A stretch of DNA of 29,566 nucleotides from SIG452 sp045540295 (GTDB taxonomy: Bacteria > Bacillota > Clostridia > UMGS1840). The stretch is from assembly GCA_045540295.1 (NCBI GenBank), contig JAZQGY010000008.1, positions 1 through 29,566 on the forward strand, given 5' to 3'. A program made the position numbers and the translations under genes. Below are positions 8,498 to 16,685 of the stretch, one piece after another (position 1 is the stretch's first letter; each line of letters starts with the position of its first letter). The notes under the pieces were generated by a model. The model was not told the DNA's origin. It was given only the letters and a program-made list of their open reading frames with translations, and did no database searches.

Positions 8498-8526
8498 TTT
8501 ACAAAACACAAGATATATGGTAAGAT
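8498..8526 (+). promoter_or_regulatory. nrdJ promoter
   Basis: TTTACA (8498-8503) and TAAGAT (8521-8526) are separated by 17 bases. The predicted start near 8533 leaves a leader of about 160 nt. Both putative NrdR boxes overlap this promoter. Confidence 0.65.
8506..8521 (+). promoter_or_regulatory. NrdR box 1 (putative)
   Basis: ACACAAGATATATGGT matches the palindromic NrdR consensus ACACWATATATWGTGT in its left half and centre. It fills the promoter spacer. Its partner box starts exactly 32 bp downstream, about three helical turns, which is the spacing known for NrdR box pairs. Confidence 0.7.
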
Positions 8527-8537
8527 ACTTCTTGCCA

Positions 8538-8553
8538 ACACAAGATGTTGTGT
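8538..8553 (+). promoter_or_regulatory. NrdR box 2 (putative)
   Basis: ACACAAGATGTTGTGT is a near-palindrome and the better of the two boxes, lying just after the predicted transcription start. With box 1 it should let the ATP/dATP-sensing repressor NrdR shut nrdJ off when dNTPs are plentiful. Confidence 0.75.
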
Positions 8554-8579
8554 CGAAAAGCAGATACGAAAAATTCCCG

Positions 8580-8616
8580 AAAAACGCTGAAAACGGATGC
8601 AAATCAGCGTTTTTTT
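8580..8616 (+). terminator. Terminator-like hairpin in the nrdJ leader
   Basis: The arms AAAAACGCTG and CAGCGTTTTT form a 10-bp stem over a 15-base loop, followed by a run of seven T that overlaps the right arm. It lies between the promoter and the nrdJ start. It could be an attenuator, or the end of a short transcript of about 85 nt. A weak second promoter (TTGGCA at 8635, TAAAGT at 8657, 16-bp spacer) may restart transcription after it. Confidence 0.6.
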
Positions 8617-8692
8617 CACCCTCTTGGGAGAAGTTTGGCACAATATTTTTTGGAAATAAAGTACGAAATGAAGAAAAGAAGGGACCAAGATT

Positions 8693-10963
8693 ATGGAACA
8701 GGAAAGCACTTTTTTCAAGACCCAACTCCAGAAAGATATCTGGGAGAAAAAATACCGCCACAACGGAGAAACCATTGACGGCTTCTTCGAAAGAATTTCC
8801 GGCGGAAACAAAGACATTATCCCCTTAATGATGGAACGCAAATTCCTCCCCGGCGGCAGAATTATTGCTTCCCGCGGTTTAGCAAAGGAAGGCAGAAAGA
8901 TTACCTACTCCAACTGCTATGTAATCTCTCCTCCGGAGGATAACATTGAAGGCATTTTTGAATGTGCCTCCAAATTGGCAAGAACCTATTCCTACGGCGG
9001 CGGTTGCGGCATTGATATTTCCAAATTATCTCCCGCAGGTGCCAGAATCAACAATGCTGCCAAAGAAACCACCGGAAGCGTGTCCTTTATGGACTTGTAT
9101 TCTTTGGTAACCGACTTAATCGGTCAGTCAGGACGCCGCGGTGCACTGATGATTTCTTTGGAATGTAATCATCCCGACCTACCCCGTTTTATCGACATTA
9201 AAAACGACTTAAACAAGGTTACCAAGGCAAACATTTCCGTAAGAATCCGCGATGCGTTCATGAAGGCTGTGGAAGAAGATGCCGACTGGGATTTAACCTA
9301 TACCCGTGAAGCAACCGGTGAAAAAATCGTAAACACCGTAAAAGCAAGAGAACTGTTCCAAAAACTTGCTCACAATAACTGGGATATGGCAGAACCCGGC
9401 GCACTGTTTTGGGATAGAATTGAAAACTGGAACCTCTTAAGCGAAGACAAAAACTTCCAATTTGCAGGAGTAAATCCCTGTGCGGAAGAACCCTTGCCGG
9501 CAGGCGGAAGCTGTCTGCTCGGCAGCATCAACTTATCCGAATTTGTATTAAATCCCTACACCGAAAAAGCAGAATTTGATTTTGATGCTTTCTCTGATGC
9601 TGTGGAAAAATCCGTTATTTACTTAAACGAAGTGTTGGAAGAAGGTTTGGAATTACATCCTTTGGAAGAACAGAGAAAGAGCGTAAACGATTGGAAGCAG
9701 ATTGGTCTTGGTATTATGGGCTTAGGGGACTGCTTAATTAAATTAGGCATCCGCTACGGCTCCACCGCATCCGTAAAAATGTGCGACAAAATCGGCTTTA
9801 AAATGGCAGATACCGCTATCTACACTTCCGCAAAACTGGCAGAAGAAAAAGGCACCTACCCCTGCTATGACGAAAAAGCGATTTTTGCGAGTGCATACTT
9901 TATGGAAAATACTTCCAAACGCACCCGTGACTATGTGAAAAAAGTGGGTCTTAGAAACAGTCAGTTATTGACCATCGCACCCACCGGCTCCATTTCCACC
10001 ATGCTGGGTATTTCCGGCGGTTTGGAACCTATCTACAACATTTCCTACACCAGAAAAACCGAGTCCTTACACGGAGAAGAACGCTTCTACACCGTGTATA
10101 CTCCCATTGTAAAAGAAGTGATGGATGCGCTGGGTCTTTCCGAAGGTGATGAGCTGCCCAACTATATTGTGACCGCTATGACCTTAAACTACAGAGAACG
10201 TATCAATATGCAGTCCATCTGGCAAAAACACATTGACGCTTCCATCTCCTCCACCGTAAACGTGCCGGAAGAATTTACCAAAGAAGAAGTGGAAGACTTA
10301 TATCTCTACGCTTGGAAAATGGGCTTAAAAGGGGTCACCATTTACCGTGATAACTGCAGAAGAACCGGTATTTTATTAAATAAAACCGATTCTGCAGCTC
10401 CCGAAGTGGAAGCAACTCACTTTGATGCCATTAAACCCATGTCCCGTTCCGACATTGGGAAAACCTACGGTACCACCTCCAAATACACCACCGCTTGCGG
10501 GAACCTGTTTGTTACCATTAACCGCAATCAAGACGGTGACATTGTGGAATCCTTTGTAAATACCTCCAAAAACGGTATCTGTAAGTCTAATATTGACGGT
10601 ATTAACCGTATGATTTCTCTGTCCCTTAGAAGCGGTGTGCTGGTTTCAGAAATCATTGACCAGTTAAAAAATATTTCCTGTCCCGCTTGCTTAAGACTGC
10701 GCACCAAAGGGGAAAAATTAGACGGTCAGAGCTGTCCCGACATTATTGCAAGAGCACTTCAGGAAGAATACGAATCCGGCTTCTTCACCATGAATGCTCA
10801 CCCCTCCATTAAAAAAGAAGAACCCAAAGCGGACATTACGACCTGTGAAGATGAAGGAGATTTAGCAAGATTCCCCACCGTTTGCCCTGAATGTAAAACC
10901 AAATTGAAGCATGAAGGCGGATGCGTGTCCTGCGATAACTGCGGATGGACCAAATGTAATTAG
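8693..10963 (+). CDS. nrdJ: Adenosylcobalamin-dependent ribonucleotide reductase (class II)
   Basis: NrdJ reduces ribonucleotides to deoxyribonucleotides with a thiyl radical made from adenosylcobalamin, without need for or harm from oxygen. The 756 residues hold the radical Cys in NPCAEE (C263, with E265), its redox partner 11 residues on (C274 in GGSCLL) and the second redox Cys C75 in YSNCYV. This spacing corresponds to C322, C333 and C133 of the Thermotoga enzyme. The C-terminus has CPECKTKL and CVSCDNCGWTKC, a zinc-ribbon and shuttle cysteines typical of this group. No ATP-cone is evident at the short N-terminus. The start follows AAGGG by 9 bases. The promoter has two NrdR-type boxes. 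No cobalamin riboswitch is visible. A nrdJ assignment is very firm. Confidence 0.97.
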   Translation: MEQESTFFKTQLQKDIWEKKYRHNGETIDGFFERISGGNKDIIPLMMERKFLPGGRIIASRGLAKEGRKITYSNCYVISPPEDNIEGIFECASKLARTYSYGGGCGIDISKLSPAGARINNAAKETTGSVSFMDLYSLVTDLIGQSGRRGALMISLECNHPDLPRFIDIKNDLNKVTKANISVRIRDAFMKAVEEDADWDLTYTREATGEKIVNTVKARELFQKLAHNNWDMAEPGALFWDRIENWNLLSEDKNFQFAGVNPCAEEPLPAGGSCLLGSINLSEFVLNPYTEKAEFDFDAFSDAVEKSVIYLNEVLEEGLELHPLEEQRKSVNDWKQIGLGIMGLGDCLIKLGIRYGSTASVKMCDKIGFKMADTAIYTSAKLAEEKGTYPCYDEKAIFASAYFMENTSKRTRDYVKKVGLRNSQLLTIAPTGSISTMLGISGGLEPIYNISYTRKTESLHGEERFYTVYTPIVKEVMDALGLSEGDELPNYIVTAMTLNYRERINMQSIWQKHIDASISSTVNVPEEFTKEEVEDLYLYAWKMGLKGVTIYRDNCRRTGILLNKTDSAAPEVEATHFDAIKPMSRSDIGKTYGTTSKYTTACGNLFVTINRNQDGDIVESFVNTSKNGICKSNIDGINRMISLSLRSGVLVSEIIDQLKNISCPACLRLRTKGEKLDGQSCPDIIARALQEEYESGFFTMNAHPSIKKEEPKADITTCEDEGDLARFPTVCPECKTKLKHEGGCVSCDNCGWTKCN

Positions 10964-11013
10964 TTTTTTCGGGAAAAATATCTAAAAAAGAAAAATCATA
11001 TTTTTCTCTTTTT

Positions 11014-11048
11014 CACCCCAACGGTAAGGCCTTCTTGCCGTTGGGGTG
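11014..11048. other. Long perfect hairpin between nrdJ and dgkA
   Basis: CACCCCAACGG pairs with CCGTTGGGGTG and the pairing continues inward for about 4 bp more over a five-base loop. Neither side has a U-run after it, so it is not a typical terminator. It may stabilise the nrdJ mRNA 3' end or be a palindromic repeat. Confidence 0.55.
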
Positions 11049-11080
11049 AGTGCAAATTCTAAAAAAAGCAGGTGATTGTT

Positions 11081-11455
11081 TTGTTCTCGTTTTCTAAATT
11101 TTTTAAGAGCTTTTCGTATGCCTTTCGGGGAATTTGGGAAGTGTTCCGGCGGGAACAGAATTTTATGGTGCATACCCTTGCTGCCATCACCGCACTGCTA
11201 TTAGGATGGTTTTTTTGCATTTCCCCTTGGGAATGGTGTTTTTTAATTGTTGTCATTGCTTTGGTTTTCGCCTCTGAAATGATAAACACTGCTATTGAAC
11301 GCTTATCCGATGTGGCAGAACCCAAGCAAAACGAAACCATTCGTGTGGTGAAGGACGTTTCCGCAGGAATGGTGCTCGTTTGCGCTATGGGTGCGTTGTG
11401 CGTGGGAATCATTATTTTCCTACCGAAAGTAATTGCATTTTTACAAAGTTTATGA
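11081..11455 (+). CDS. dgkA: Diacylglycerol/undecaprenol kinase family protein
   Basis: A small integral membrane kinase. In Gram-positives this family mainly phosphorylates undecaprenol to renew the lipid carrier for cell-wall synthesis; E. coli DgkA uses diacylglycerol. From the TTG at 11081 it has 124 residues, a normal length. The TTG is preferred over a GTG at 11072 because GCAGGTGAT lies about 7 bases before it, while the GTG would overlap the binding site. The conserved N-terminal REQNFMVH and the active-site helix EMINTAIERLSD are visible, with three hydrophobic segments. There is no fused PAP2 domain. It follows nrdJ in the same direction and ends at a good terminator. Substrate choice is inferred from the family. 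Confidence 0.9.
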   Translation: MFSFSKFFKSFSYAFRGIWEVFRREQNFMVHTLAAITALLLGWFFCISPWEWCFLIVVIALVFASEMINTAIERLSDVAEPKQNETIRVVKDVSAGMVLVCAMGALCVGIIIFLPKVIAFLQSL

Positions 11456-11464
11456 TAAAATTAG

Positions 11465-11493
11465 GAGTGACTTATAAAAGTCACTCTTTTTTT
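11465..11493 (+). terminator. Rho-independent terminator after dgkA
   Basis: GAGTGACTT pairs perfectly with AAGTCACTC over an ATAA loop and is followed by seven T. It separates dgkA from copA. Confidence 0.85.
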
Positions 11494-11560
11494 CCAAAAA
11501 AATCCTTCCCGCCTTTGGGGGAAGCCTATTCCGATCATCCGAACAGAAAGGAGCATCCCT

Positions 11561-13723
11561 ATGGAAAAAGTACTTTTAAAAATTGGCGGAATGACCTGCG
11601 GTGCCTGCTCCGCCTACCTGCAAAAACAGCTGAATAAACAAGCAGGCATCCGTGCCAATGTGAATATCGCCACCCATCAGGCAGAAGTATGGTACGATGC
11701 CGATACCGTTACCCTGCCTATGATTGAAAAAATCGTGGTAAAAAGCGGCTACAAGGTAATAGAAGCCGAAGAAAAAAGCTTTTTGAAAGAAAAACTGATT
11801 GTGGCGTTATGCTTTGCAATCCCTTTGTTTTACCTTTGTATGGGGCCTATGGTAGGTCTTCCCGGAATTTCTAATCCCGTCTGGAATGTCACCGTTCAGT
11901 TACTCTTAACCCTTCCCGTAATGGGAGTTGGCTACAAATTCTACACCATCGGTTTTTCCAAACTGTTTCATCTGTCTCCCAATATGGACAGTTTGGTGGC
12001 GGTGGGAACCCTTGCCTCTTTCTTATACAGTCTTTACGGCACCGTATTGGTATGGATGGGGAATCATCATTTTTCCCATCATCTCTACTATGAAAGCACG
12101 GCGGTGATTATCGCCCTGATTCTATTGGGAAGATTCTTAGAACAGCGCTCCCGCGGAAAAACAGGAGATGCTATCCGTTCTTTAATGGAGTTGTCTCCCA
12201 AAACTGCTACCCGATTTTGCGATGGGGAAGAACCCGTCATTCCTATTGAACAAGTGCAAATTGGTGACATTCTCATTGTAAAACCGGGAGAAGCTTTCCC
12301 CGTGGACGGTATTTTGGTATTCGGAGAAACCGCTGCCAACGAAAGTATGTTAACAGGCGAAAGTCTGCCCGTGGACAAAACCGTTGGTGACTTGGTTTAC
12401 GGCGGGACCACCAATCAGAACGGTTATGTGCGGATGGAAGCCACCAAAGTGGGGGACGCTACCGTGATTTCTCAGATTATCCGTCTGGTGGAGGATGCCT
12501 CCGGCACCAAAGCTCCTATTGCCCGCTTAGCCGATGTGATTTCGGGTTACTTTGTACCAACCGTGATTGCAATTGCCTTGATTGCCTCGGTAATCTGGGC
12601 ATTATTGGGAAAAGATTTTGCGTTCTGCTTAAATATTTTCGTGTCTGTGTTGGTGATTGCCTGCCCCTGTGCTTTGGGACTTGCCACTCCCACCGCCATT
12701 ATTGTGGGAACAGGCAAAGCCGCCAAAGGCGGTGTGTTATTTAAAAATGCAACCGCTTTAGAAACTGCACACAAGATTGACACGGTTGTGTTTGATAAAA
12801 CGGGGACTCTCACCCTGGGAGAACCCGTGGTAACCGATTTTTTTGCCAAAACTCTTTCAAAAGAAGAACTGTTACAAACTGTGGCACCCTTGGAAGCCCG
12901 CTCTGAGCATCCTTTGGGACGTGCCATTTTGGCAAAATGCGAAGAGTTGTCTCTTCCCTATCCCACAGAGGTTGAAAACTTCCAGTCGGTAACGGGCCTC
13001 GGGATTTCGGGAAAAGTTGAGGGCACAGACGTAAAAATCGGAAATGCGCAGTTTATCGGTGTGGAGGATACCTCGTTGGCTGACCGTTTCTCCGAGGAAG
13101 GAAAAACCGCCTTATTTGTTTCGGTAAACGGCAATTACGAAGGCTTTATCGCCGTGGCAGATACCGTAAAAGAAACCTCCAAAAAAGCGGTAAAAGCCTT
13201 AAATGAACTGGGGATTGAAACCGTGATGTTAACGGGTGACAACCCAAAAACTGCCACCGCCATTGCCAAAATCTGTGGAATTCGTCAGGTAATTGCCCAG
13301 GTTCGTCCCGATGAGAAAATGGCGAAAATCGAAAGCTTAAAACAGGCCGGAAAAACCGTTGCCATGGTGGGAGACGGCATCAACGATGCTCCTGCTCTGA
13401 CGGCTTCTGATGTGGGCATTGCTTTAGGCAACGGCACCGATATTGCCATGGACAGCGCTGATGTGATTTTGGTAAAAGGCAATCCCGAAGATGTGGCAAA
13501 AGCCATTCTTCTAAGCCGCGCTACCATAAAAACCATCCGACAAAATCTGTTCTGGGCGTTTTGCTATAACACCTTAGGTATTCCGCTGGCAGCAGGTATT
13601 TTAGCACCTTTTGGAATTTTAATGAATCCTATGATTGGGGCGCTTGCCATGAGTTTGTCTTCGGTTTCGGTAGTAACAAACTCTTTGCGGCTTGGAAAAG
13701 AGCACAGACCGCAAAAGGCGTAG
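11561..13723 (+). CDS. copA: Copper-exporting P1B-type ATPase
   Basis: A membrane pump that hydrolyses ATP to push Cu+ out of the cytoplasm. The 720 residues show one N-terminal heavy-metal-associated domain with GMTCGAC (C13, C16), the actuator loop LTGES (near 265), the transmembrane metal site CPC (368-370), the phosphorylated Asp in DKTGT (D412), SEHP (448-451), the nucleotide hinge GDGIND (604-609), and CYN (668-670) with MSLSS (697-701). CPC plus YN plus MxxSS is the Cu+ (P1B-1) pattern, so copper or silver is far more likely than zinc or cadmium. AAGGAG lies 8 bases before the ATG. No CsoR, CopY or CopZ gene is adjacent and no copper operator was recognised; any regulator must be elsewhere. 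Confidence 0.95.
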   Translation: MEKVLLKIGGMTCGACSAYLQKQLNKQAGIRANVNIATHQAEVWYDADTVTLPMIEKIVVKSGYKVIEAEEKSFLKEKLIVALCFAIPLFYLCMGPMVGLPGISNPVWNVTVQLLLTLPVMGVGYKFYTIGFSKLFHLSPNMDSLVAVGTLASFLYSLYGTVLVWMGNHHFSHHLYYESTAVIIALILLGRFLEQRSRGKTGDAIRSLMELSPKTATRFCDGEEPVIPIEQVQIGDILIVKPGEAFPVDGILVFGETAANESMLTGESLPVDKTVGDLVYGGTTNQNGYVRMEATKVGDATVISQIIRLVEDASGTKAPIARLADVISGYFVPTVIAIALIASVIWALLGKDFAFCLNIFVSVLVIACPCALGLATPTAIIVGTGKAAKGGVLFKNATALETAHKIDTVVFDKTGTLTLGEPVVTDFFAKTLSKEELLQTVAPLEARSEHPLGRAILAKCEELSLPYPTEVENFQSVTGLGISGKVEGTDVKIGNAQFIGVEDTSLADRFSEEGKTALFVSVNGNYEGFIAVADTVKETSKKAVKALNELGIETVMLTGDNPKTATAIAKICGIRQVIAQVRPDEKMAKIESLKQAGKTVAMVGDGINDAPALTASDVGIALGNGTDIAMDSADVILVKGNPEDVAKAILLSRATIKTIRQNLFWAFCYNTLGIPLAAGILAPFGILMNPMIGALAMSLSSVSVVTNSLRLGKEHRPQKA

Positions 13724-13751
13724 GAATTTATGCCATCGATTTTACAAGGTG

Positions 13752-13773
13752 AAAATTTGTGTTCACAAATTTT
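13752..13773. other. Inverted repeat downstream of copA
   Basis: AAAATTTGTG and CACAAATTTT form a 10-bp inverted repeat separated by only TT, about 30 bp after the copA stop. It is AT-rich without a clean T-run; it could be a weak terminator or a repeat remnant. Confidence 0.4.
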
Positions 13774-13799
13774 GATGATAAATGCCTTTTGCTATTCAC

Positions 13800-13858
13800 C
13801 AACCGAGCCTCTCGGCGTACCCTTGTACGCCTTCGGGTAACCCCTATGGGCTCGATTG
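13800..13858 (-). repeat. Branched palindromic repeat, copy A
   Basis: Outer arms CAACCGAGCC and GGCTCGATTG (9 of 10 paired) enclose an inner perfect stem GGCGTAC/GTACGCC (13814-13831, loop CCTT) and a small CCC-TAT-GGG hairpin. One of four family copies in the window. Confidence 0.75.
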
Positions 13859-13901
13859 ATGAATTCTGAACCCTTTTCCTGCACCTTAGAAAATAAGCAC
13901 A

Positions 13902-13934
13902 AAAAAGCTCACGAGCGATACTCGTGAGCTTTTT
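13902..13934 (-). terminator. Terminator of the acetyltransferase gene
   Basis: A 14-bp perfect stem (AAAAAGCTCACGAG and its complement) over a 5-base loop, with A and T runs on both flanks. It overlaps the stop codon of the minus-strand gene and can also stop read-through from the copA side. Confidence 0.85.
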
Positions 13935-14718
13935 AGTCGAAATTCAAATTGGTATAACCGTTTCGGAATTGGTCAATATTTAATTCGGAATTTATGATTT
14001 TCACCATGGCGTAGGGCGTTTTTGGTTCAGGGGTGGTGAAAATTGCCTTTGTAAACCCCTTTTTTGCCAAAAAATCAAGTAAACAGGCTTTGGTATGTTC
14101 ATTTTCAAAATAACTTTCCCGAATATGGGCAGTTTGGCGGTCGGAATCGGATACTTCCACATAAAACCCGCTTTCTTTGATTTTGTAATACTTTCCTTGA
14201 GTCAAATAAAAAGCAGAGTCGCTTTCGGTTCTTAAAATCACGGAATCAAAGGAATCTGTCCATTTTACATAATCTGCGTGAAAATCTTTAGAATCCTCTT
14301 TGATTTCATAGGAAAGAGCAGGATTTTTTTCGGGGAAGTGCATCTCTTTTTTTAAATGAAATGCCGTTTCATAGTCTAATTTTTCGTACATCAAAAACAA
14401 GGATTCGCTTGCGGGAACTAAGTAATAGAAGTCAATTTCTTTTCCAAAAAATTCTTCCATTTTCAGAAAAACTTCCTTCATATAGCCCTTGCCTCTTGCT
14501 TCGGGTACCGTTCCCACTCCATACACATACACAGCAGAGTATTCCTGACCAGAAAATCTTGCCGAAAAAGGAATGGCAAACAAAAAGCTGGCAATTTTTC
14601 CGTCTTCTCTTTTATCAAACACCAAGTCCAGTCTATGGGAGAAAATTTTATCGCAAAAGGCGGCGTCTTCTTTAAAAATTTGCTGAAACAAGGCTTGATA
14701 TTGTTCTTTTTGTTTCAT
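13933..14718 (-). CDS. GNAT family N-acetyltransferase
   Basis: Probably transfers an acetyl group from acetyl-CoA to an amine; the substrate cannot be read from sequence. The acetyl-CoA-binding motif A is seen as VGTVPEARGKGYMKEVF (about residues 68-84), the R-G-x-G-Y form of the family. The GNAT core fills roughly the first 130 residues; another 130 residues follow that may be a second, degenerate GNAT-like or substrate domain, as in larger Eis-like proteins. It lies 12 bp after the HAD phosphatase gene on the same strand, so the two are surely one transcript. The start has AGGAT 6 bases upstream. Assignment to the superfamily is firm, specific function unknown. Confidence 0.8.
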   Translation of the reverse strand: MKQKEQYQALFQQIFKEDAAFCDKIFSHRLDLVFDKREDGKIASFLFAIPFSARFSGQEYSAVYVYGVGTVPEARGKGYMKEVFLKMEEFFGKEIDFYYLVPASESLFLMYEKLDYETAFHLKKEMHFPEKNPALSYEIKEDSKDFHADYVKWTDSFDSVILRTESDSAFYLTQGKYYKIKESGFYVEVSDSDRQTAHIRESYFENEHTKACLLDFLAKKGFTKAIFTTPEPKTPYAMVKIINSELNIDQFRNGYTNLNFD

Positions 14719-14730
14719 AGAAAAATCCTT

Positions 14731-15387
14731 TCAATCCTCTAAAAGTGACAGTAACTCTGTAGGATGGGAAATCACATGATGGGCGCCGTTTTCGACAAGT
14801 TCCTTTTTATCACGGAACCCCCAAAGCGCCCCAACCGTCAGGCAGCCGGCATTGTTGCCTGTTTGCATATCCACATCACTGTCCCCTAAGTATACACACT
14901 CTGAGGGAGCAATATTCCAATCGGCTAAAACGGTGAGAATTCCCTTAGGGTCAGGCTTTTGGGGGAATCCCTCCTGCTGCCCCAGCACATGGGTAAAAGG
15001 GTAATCTCCAAAATATTCTTGCATTAAACGAAGGGCATTTTGGTGAGGTTTATTGGTAACCACACCAAGACGGATTTTTTTGGCAACCAACTCTGAAAGC
15101 ATTTGGGTGATGCCTTCGTAGGGCTTGACCTTGTAACTGCAATACCGCCCAAAACATTCCCGATACACACGGATGGCTTCCTCCAAATGAGAAAGCTCGG
15201 TATCACCGCTGTAAATTAACACACGTTCCACCAGTTTGTCCGCACCGTTGCCCGCAAAGGCTCCGTACTGCTTTTGGGGAACGCTTTCATATCCAAATGT
15301 TTTTAGCATTTCATTACCAGACTTTGCAATAGATTCCAAGGTGGCAAGCAGTGTGCCGTCCAAATCGAAAATGGCTCCCTTTATCAT
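14731..15387 (-). CDS. HAD-superfamily hydrolase, phosphoglycolate phosphatase-like
   Basis: A cytoplasmic phosphatase of the HAD-IA group. The 218 residues show motif I FDLDGTLL with the nucleophile and acid Asp at D8 and D10, motif II VVTNKP near 113-118, the motif III lysine in FPQKPDPKG and motif IV GDSDVDMQTGNNAGC. A helical cap lies between motifs I and II. This pattern resembles Gph/PgmB/pyrophosphatase PpaX types, which cannot be separated by eye. The gene has its own strong promoter (TTGACA, 17 bp, TATACT) and GGGGAG 5 bases before the ATG, and leads a two-gene operon with the acetyltransferase. Confidence 0.87.
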   Translation of the reverse strand: MIKGAIFDLDGTLLATLESIAKSGNEMLKTFGYESVPQKQYGAFAGNGADKLVERVLIYSGDTELSHLEEAIRVYRECFGRYCSYKVKPYEGITQMLSELVAKKIRLGVVTNKPHQNALRLMQEYFGDYPFTHVLGQQEGFPQKPDPKGILTVLADWNIAPSECVYLGDSDVDMQTGNNAGCLTVGALWGFRDKKELVENGAHHVISHPTELLSLLED

Positions 15388-15414
15388 ATAATCTCCCCCG
15401 ATTTCTTTTTTTAA

Positions 15415-15443
15415 AGTATATCATCCGTAAAAGAAAGTGTCAA
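15415..15443 (-). promoter_or_regulatory. Promoter of the HAD-acetyltransferase operon
   Basis: Perfect TTGACA (15443-15438), 17-bp spacer, TATACT (15420-15415) on the minus strand, about 28 bp before the ATG. Confidence 0.85.
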
Positions 15444-15536
15444 GCAATCCTTATAAGAAAAATTCGGCAATTTATACAATATACAGTGAAATTTTGCACA
15501 AATATGCCAAAATGTTGAATGATTATGAAATTTTCC

Positions 15537-15565
15537 TTGCATTTTATCGAAATATATAGTATACT
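15537..15565 (+). promoter_or_regulatory. Promoter of the small membrane protein gene
   Basis: TTGCAT (15537-15542), 17-bp spacer, TATACT (15560-15565). The expected transcription start near 15572 rules out the upstream GTG at 15566 as a start codon. Confidence 0.75.
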
Positions 15566-15595
15566 GTGGGTAATAAGGAAAGGAGGTTCATTACA

Positions 15596-16072
15596 ATGAA
15601 CTTAGACAAAAAAACCAAAGATATGGTGATTTTCATCGCCGCAATCGTTTCCGTAGCAGCAATTCTGTTCCTGCCCTTCATCAGCTTTATGGGTGAGAGC
15701 GTTTCTCTGTTACAAACCTTCTCTCTGGGCATGGACATGGGAGCTGACACCGGAATCGGTGACATTGCAATTATTGCTTCCATTATCGGTGGCGCTGCTG
15801 CTATCTTCTTCGGATGGAAAAAAGACAGACAGAAAACCTTAATTTCCTCCATTGTAGGTGCTGCAGGTATTGTAATTTTCGTGGTAATTTTGCAGGCTAC
15901 ATTTTCTGAAGCTGCAGGCATGGGGATGAACATCAGCGCATTTGACATTTTAGGCTTAGGCGTATGGCTTTCTCTGATTGCTCATGTAGTAAACATTGTT
16001 CTTTGCTACATGAAAGATCCCGTTGAAACCCAGAACACCACTACCGATACCGATACTTATACCAACGTGTAA
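15596..16072 (+). CDS. Small four-helix integral membrane protein, unknown function
   Basis: 158 residues from the ATG at 15596, chosen because GGAAAGGAGG precedes it by 9 bases and the promoter excludes an earlier in-frame GTG. Four hydrophobic segments are clear: about 10-32, 53-74, 82-103 and 115-139. The segment between helices 1 and 2 contains GMDMGADTG, and helix 2 is followed by the basic loop WKKDRQK. The C-terminal tail is polar and threonine-rich. I recognise no family. It stands alone, divergent from the HAD operon, with its own good promoter and terminator, so it is a well-expressed single-gene unit, not a shadow frame. Confidence 0.8.
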   Translation: MNLDKKTKDMVIFIAAIVSVAAILFLPFISFMGESVSLLQTFSLGMDMGADTGIGDIAIIASIIGGAAAIFFGWKKDRQKTLISSIVGAAGIVIFVVILQATFSEAAGMGMNISAFDILGLGVWLSLIAHVVNIVLCYMKDPVETQNTTTDTDTYTNV

Positions 16073-16081
16073 AACATCATA

Positions 16082-16112
16082 AAAAAGCGGCAGAATATCT
16101 GCCGCTTTTTTT
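16082..16112 (+). terminator. Terminator of the small membrane protein gene
   Basis: A perfect 13-bp stem (AAAAAGCGGCAGA with its complement) over an ATA loop, followed by seven T. Confidence 0.88.
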
Positions 16113-16199
16113 ATTTTCTTCTTTCAGAAAACCGAGCCAACCTTTTTTATCGCTAAAAATTACAGTCCGCTTCTACCAAAAAAGTTTTCCCTACACCAT

Positions 16200-16239
16200 A
16201 AAAAATCCCGCAGACCTTTTGAAAAGTCTGCGGGATTTT
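16200..16239 (-). terminator. Terminator of the rplM-rpsI operon
   Basis: AAAATCCCGCAGAC pairs perfectly with GTCTGCGGGATTTT. On the minus strand it is followed by a run of T, about 30 bp after the rpsI stop. Confidence 0.85.
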
Positions 16240-16269
16240 GTTTGCACAAAGTTTTTCTTCGCCAAGCGA

Positions 16270-16668
16270 TTAACGTTTGGAGAACTGAGGTGCACGACGA
16301 GCTGCTTTTAAACCGTATTTCTTTCTTTCCTTCATACGAGGATCACGAGTAACGAAACCAGCTTTTTTCAGGTCGGATTTTAAATCAGCGTTGAAGTTGA
16401 TTAATGCTCTGGTGATACCGTGTCTGATTGCACCAGCCTGACCGGAAACACCGCCGCCGTATACGTTAACCAGAACGTCGAACTGACCTGCGGTTGCAGT
16501 TAAGTTAAGCGGCTGTCTAACGATTAATTTTAAGGTTTCCAGACCAAAATAGTCGTCAATATCTCTGTTATTGATAGTGATGTTACCTTTACCGGGAACC
16601 AGACGAACTCTTGCTACAGAGCTTTTTCTTCTGCCGGTGCCAAGATATACTTCTAATTTTTTAGCCAT
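16270..16668 (-). CDS. rpsI: 30S ribosomal protein S9
   Basis: A component of the small-subunit head whose C-terminal tail reaches the P-site tRNA. The 132 residues match the family, with GTGRRKSSVARV near the N-terminus, VYGGGVSGQAGAIRHGI in the middle and the invariant basic tail ending in FSKR. It follows rplM by 17 bp, the universal L13-S9 pair. A strong terminator ends the operon. Confidence 0.98.
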   Translation of the reverse strand: MAKKLEVYLGTGRRKSSVARVRLVPGKGNITINNRDIDDYFGLETLKLIVRQPLNLTATAGQFDVLVNVYGGGVSGQAGAIRHGITRALINFNADLKSDLKKAGFVTRDPRMKERKKYGLKAARRAPQFSKR

Positions 16669-16685
16669 ATCTTATATCCTCCCTA

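Noticed and set aside
8527..8692. Cobalamin riboswitch controlling the B12-dependent reductase
   Set aside because: The leader is too short and shows no B12-box-like conserved sequence or multi-branched fold; only a simple terminator hairpin is present.
8436..8841. Several frames of 77-130 codons on both strands upstream of nrdJ
   Set aside because: They run through the promoter, NrdR boxes and terminator hairpin, are rich in F/K from AT-rich DNA, and lack ribosome binding sites.
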